Shown here: positions 63,309-64,000 of the stretch, piece after piece
Layout: each line of letters starts with the position of its first letter
Position numbering within the stretch: the first letter of the stretch is position 1
NCBI GenBank assembly: GCA_963971285.1
Contig: OZ020254.1
Location: 13,856,932 to 13,920,931, forward strand
Length of the DNA stretch: 64,000 bases
Origin: Astropecten irregularis
Taxonomy: Eukaryota > Echinodermata > Asteroidea > Paxillosida > Astropectinidae
Reading direction: 5' to 3'
The notes under the pieces: generated by a model
Databases searched by the model: none
Told to the model about the DNA's origin: nothing
Seen by the model: only the letters and a program-made list of their open reading frames with translations
Program-made: the position numbers and the translations under genes

Positions 63309-64000
63309 CAACCTCCTTGCCAACCTCAATAAATCATCAAATAACTTATCAGAATTATTGCTGCAGCTCTGGTGTTATATTTACACGTGTAGTGTGAATG
63401 GTAAGCTTCCATCAAATTGTTAAAATCAAAAGATTGGTGTAACATTCATACCACCAGTGTAGTTTAATAATCCAGGTTTTGCGATGTTATATGCCCTGTT
63501 TGTGTCAGGCTTCCAGACGGTGTATTCGTTTCATTTCGCAAAGCTTACTTAAAAGTTAAAACTGACAAACATTATGTACTTGAAGGTAGCATTATAGGTT
63601 TAGTAATGCTAGATCCTGGAAAGAGAACTTCTTTTTTAATAATGTAATTTTCCAAATAAAGGCTGTGAAATAATACCCTAAATAATTATTAGGCATTTTA
63701 TTAAACAAGTTTGTTGCAGTCGATATTGGCTGTTGATGTGAAAAACACATCTATGTGACAACTCAATCCAAGGAATTTTGTTTCTAGAATAAAATTCTCA
63801 TAAGCTTTTCAGATCGAGACAGACCAGTTTTGTATCCTCACCGGTCATGTACCTTTAAGTGAACAAGTCAACAGATTGTACCTCATTATCACTGTTGATT
63901 CTGGCTCATCATGTGTAATTGCAAAATGCCAAAGGTCTAGTTACTACTTGAAATCATCCCGGATACTAGAATTTAATTTTCCAAGAGTGATTGTTTATTT
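63309..64000. other. 3' flank of the 295-aa gene
   Basis: 3'UTR and intergenic DNA. A possible diverged MITE lies between 'cttgaaggtagcattatagg' (63581) and 'ggtcatgtaccttta' (63858). No gene seen. Confidence 0.4.
63328..63333 (+). promoter_or_regulatory. Polyadenylation signal of the 295-aa gene
   Basis: AATAAA 20 bp after the stop codon. A second AATAAA at 63655-63660 would give a longer 3'UTR. Confidence 0.5.

Overview
This is animal nuclear DNA: large introns with GT/AG boundaries, no operons, and a dense layer of short DNA transposons and SINEs. Two genes are firmly identified from exon-by-exon translation: the 5' end of condensin subunit NCAPG (minus strand, left edge) and a complete nine-exon cytosolic aspartate aminotransferase gene GOT1 (plus strand, 5.5-22.1 kb). 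The frequent palindrome TAGGCCTA, tRNA-derived SINEs with a 'ttgggcaagacgctttgtcac' body and the many inverted-repeat elements suggest a marine deuterostome, most likely an echinoderm such as a sea star. That last step is inference from sequence style, not from a search.

Layout. 1-1.5 kb: NCAPG exons 1-2, with a Harbinger-like transposon in intron 2. 1.5-5.5 kb: divergent intergenic region between NCAPG and GOT1, filled with foldback repeats. 5.5-22.1 kb: GOT1. Its 9.7-kb first intron holds nested inverted-repeat elements and a three-copy tandem array (about 1.2-kb units, rich in TGACGTCA) whose units end in a Helitron-like hairpin plus CTAG. 22.1-37.6 kb: no securely identified gene; several short open segments that could be exons, and many repeats.

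37.6-63.3 kb: four genes that I do not recognise. Each is carried almost entirely by one long exon and encodes a basic, Ser/Pro-rich, probably disordered protein. They are a 449-aa protein (+), a 407-aa protein (-), a protein of about 339 aa (-) and a 295-aa protein (+). For three of them I could propose a tiny first coding exon with a good donor site whose phase matches the long exon. All four carry a Trp-Leu dipeptide in a short predicted helix near the C-terminus (KWL, QWL, KWL, NWL). They may be a locally expanded, fast-evolving family; this is the most interesting coding signal in the window.

NCAPG (chromosome condensation) and GOT1 (malate-aspartate shuttle and amino-acid metabolism) have no functional link that I can see; they are simply divergent neighbours. 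The repeat layer is unusually legible: at least 17 copies of one TTAA-ended MITE superfamily, several copies of a GGCTCC-ended family, nested insertions with recognisable junctions, and minisatellites.
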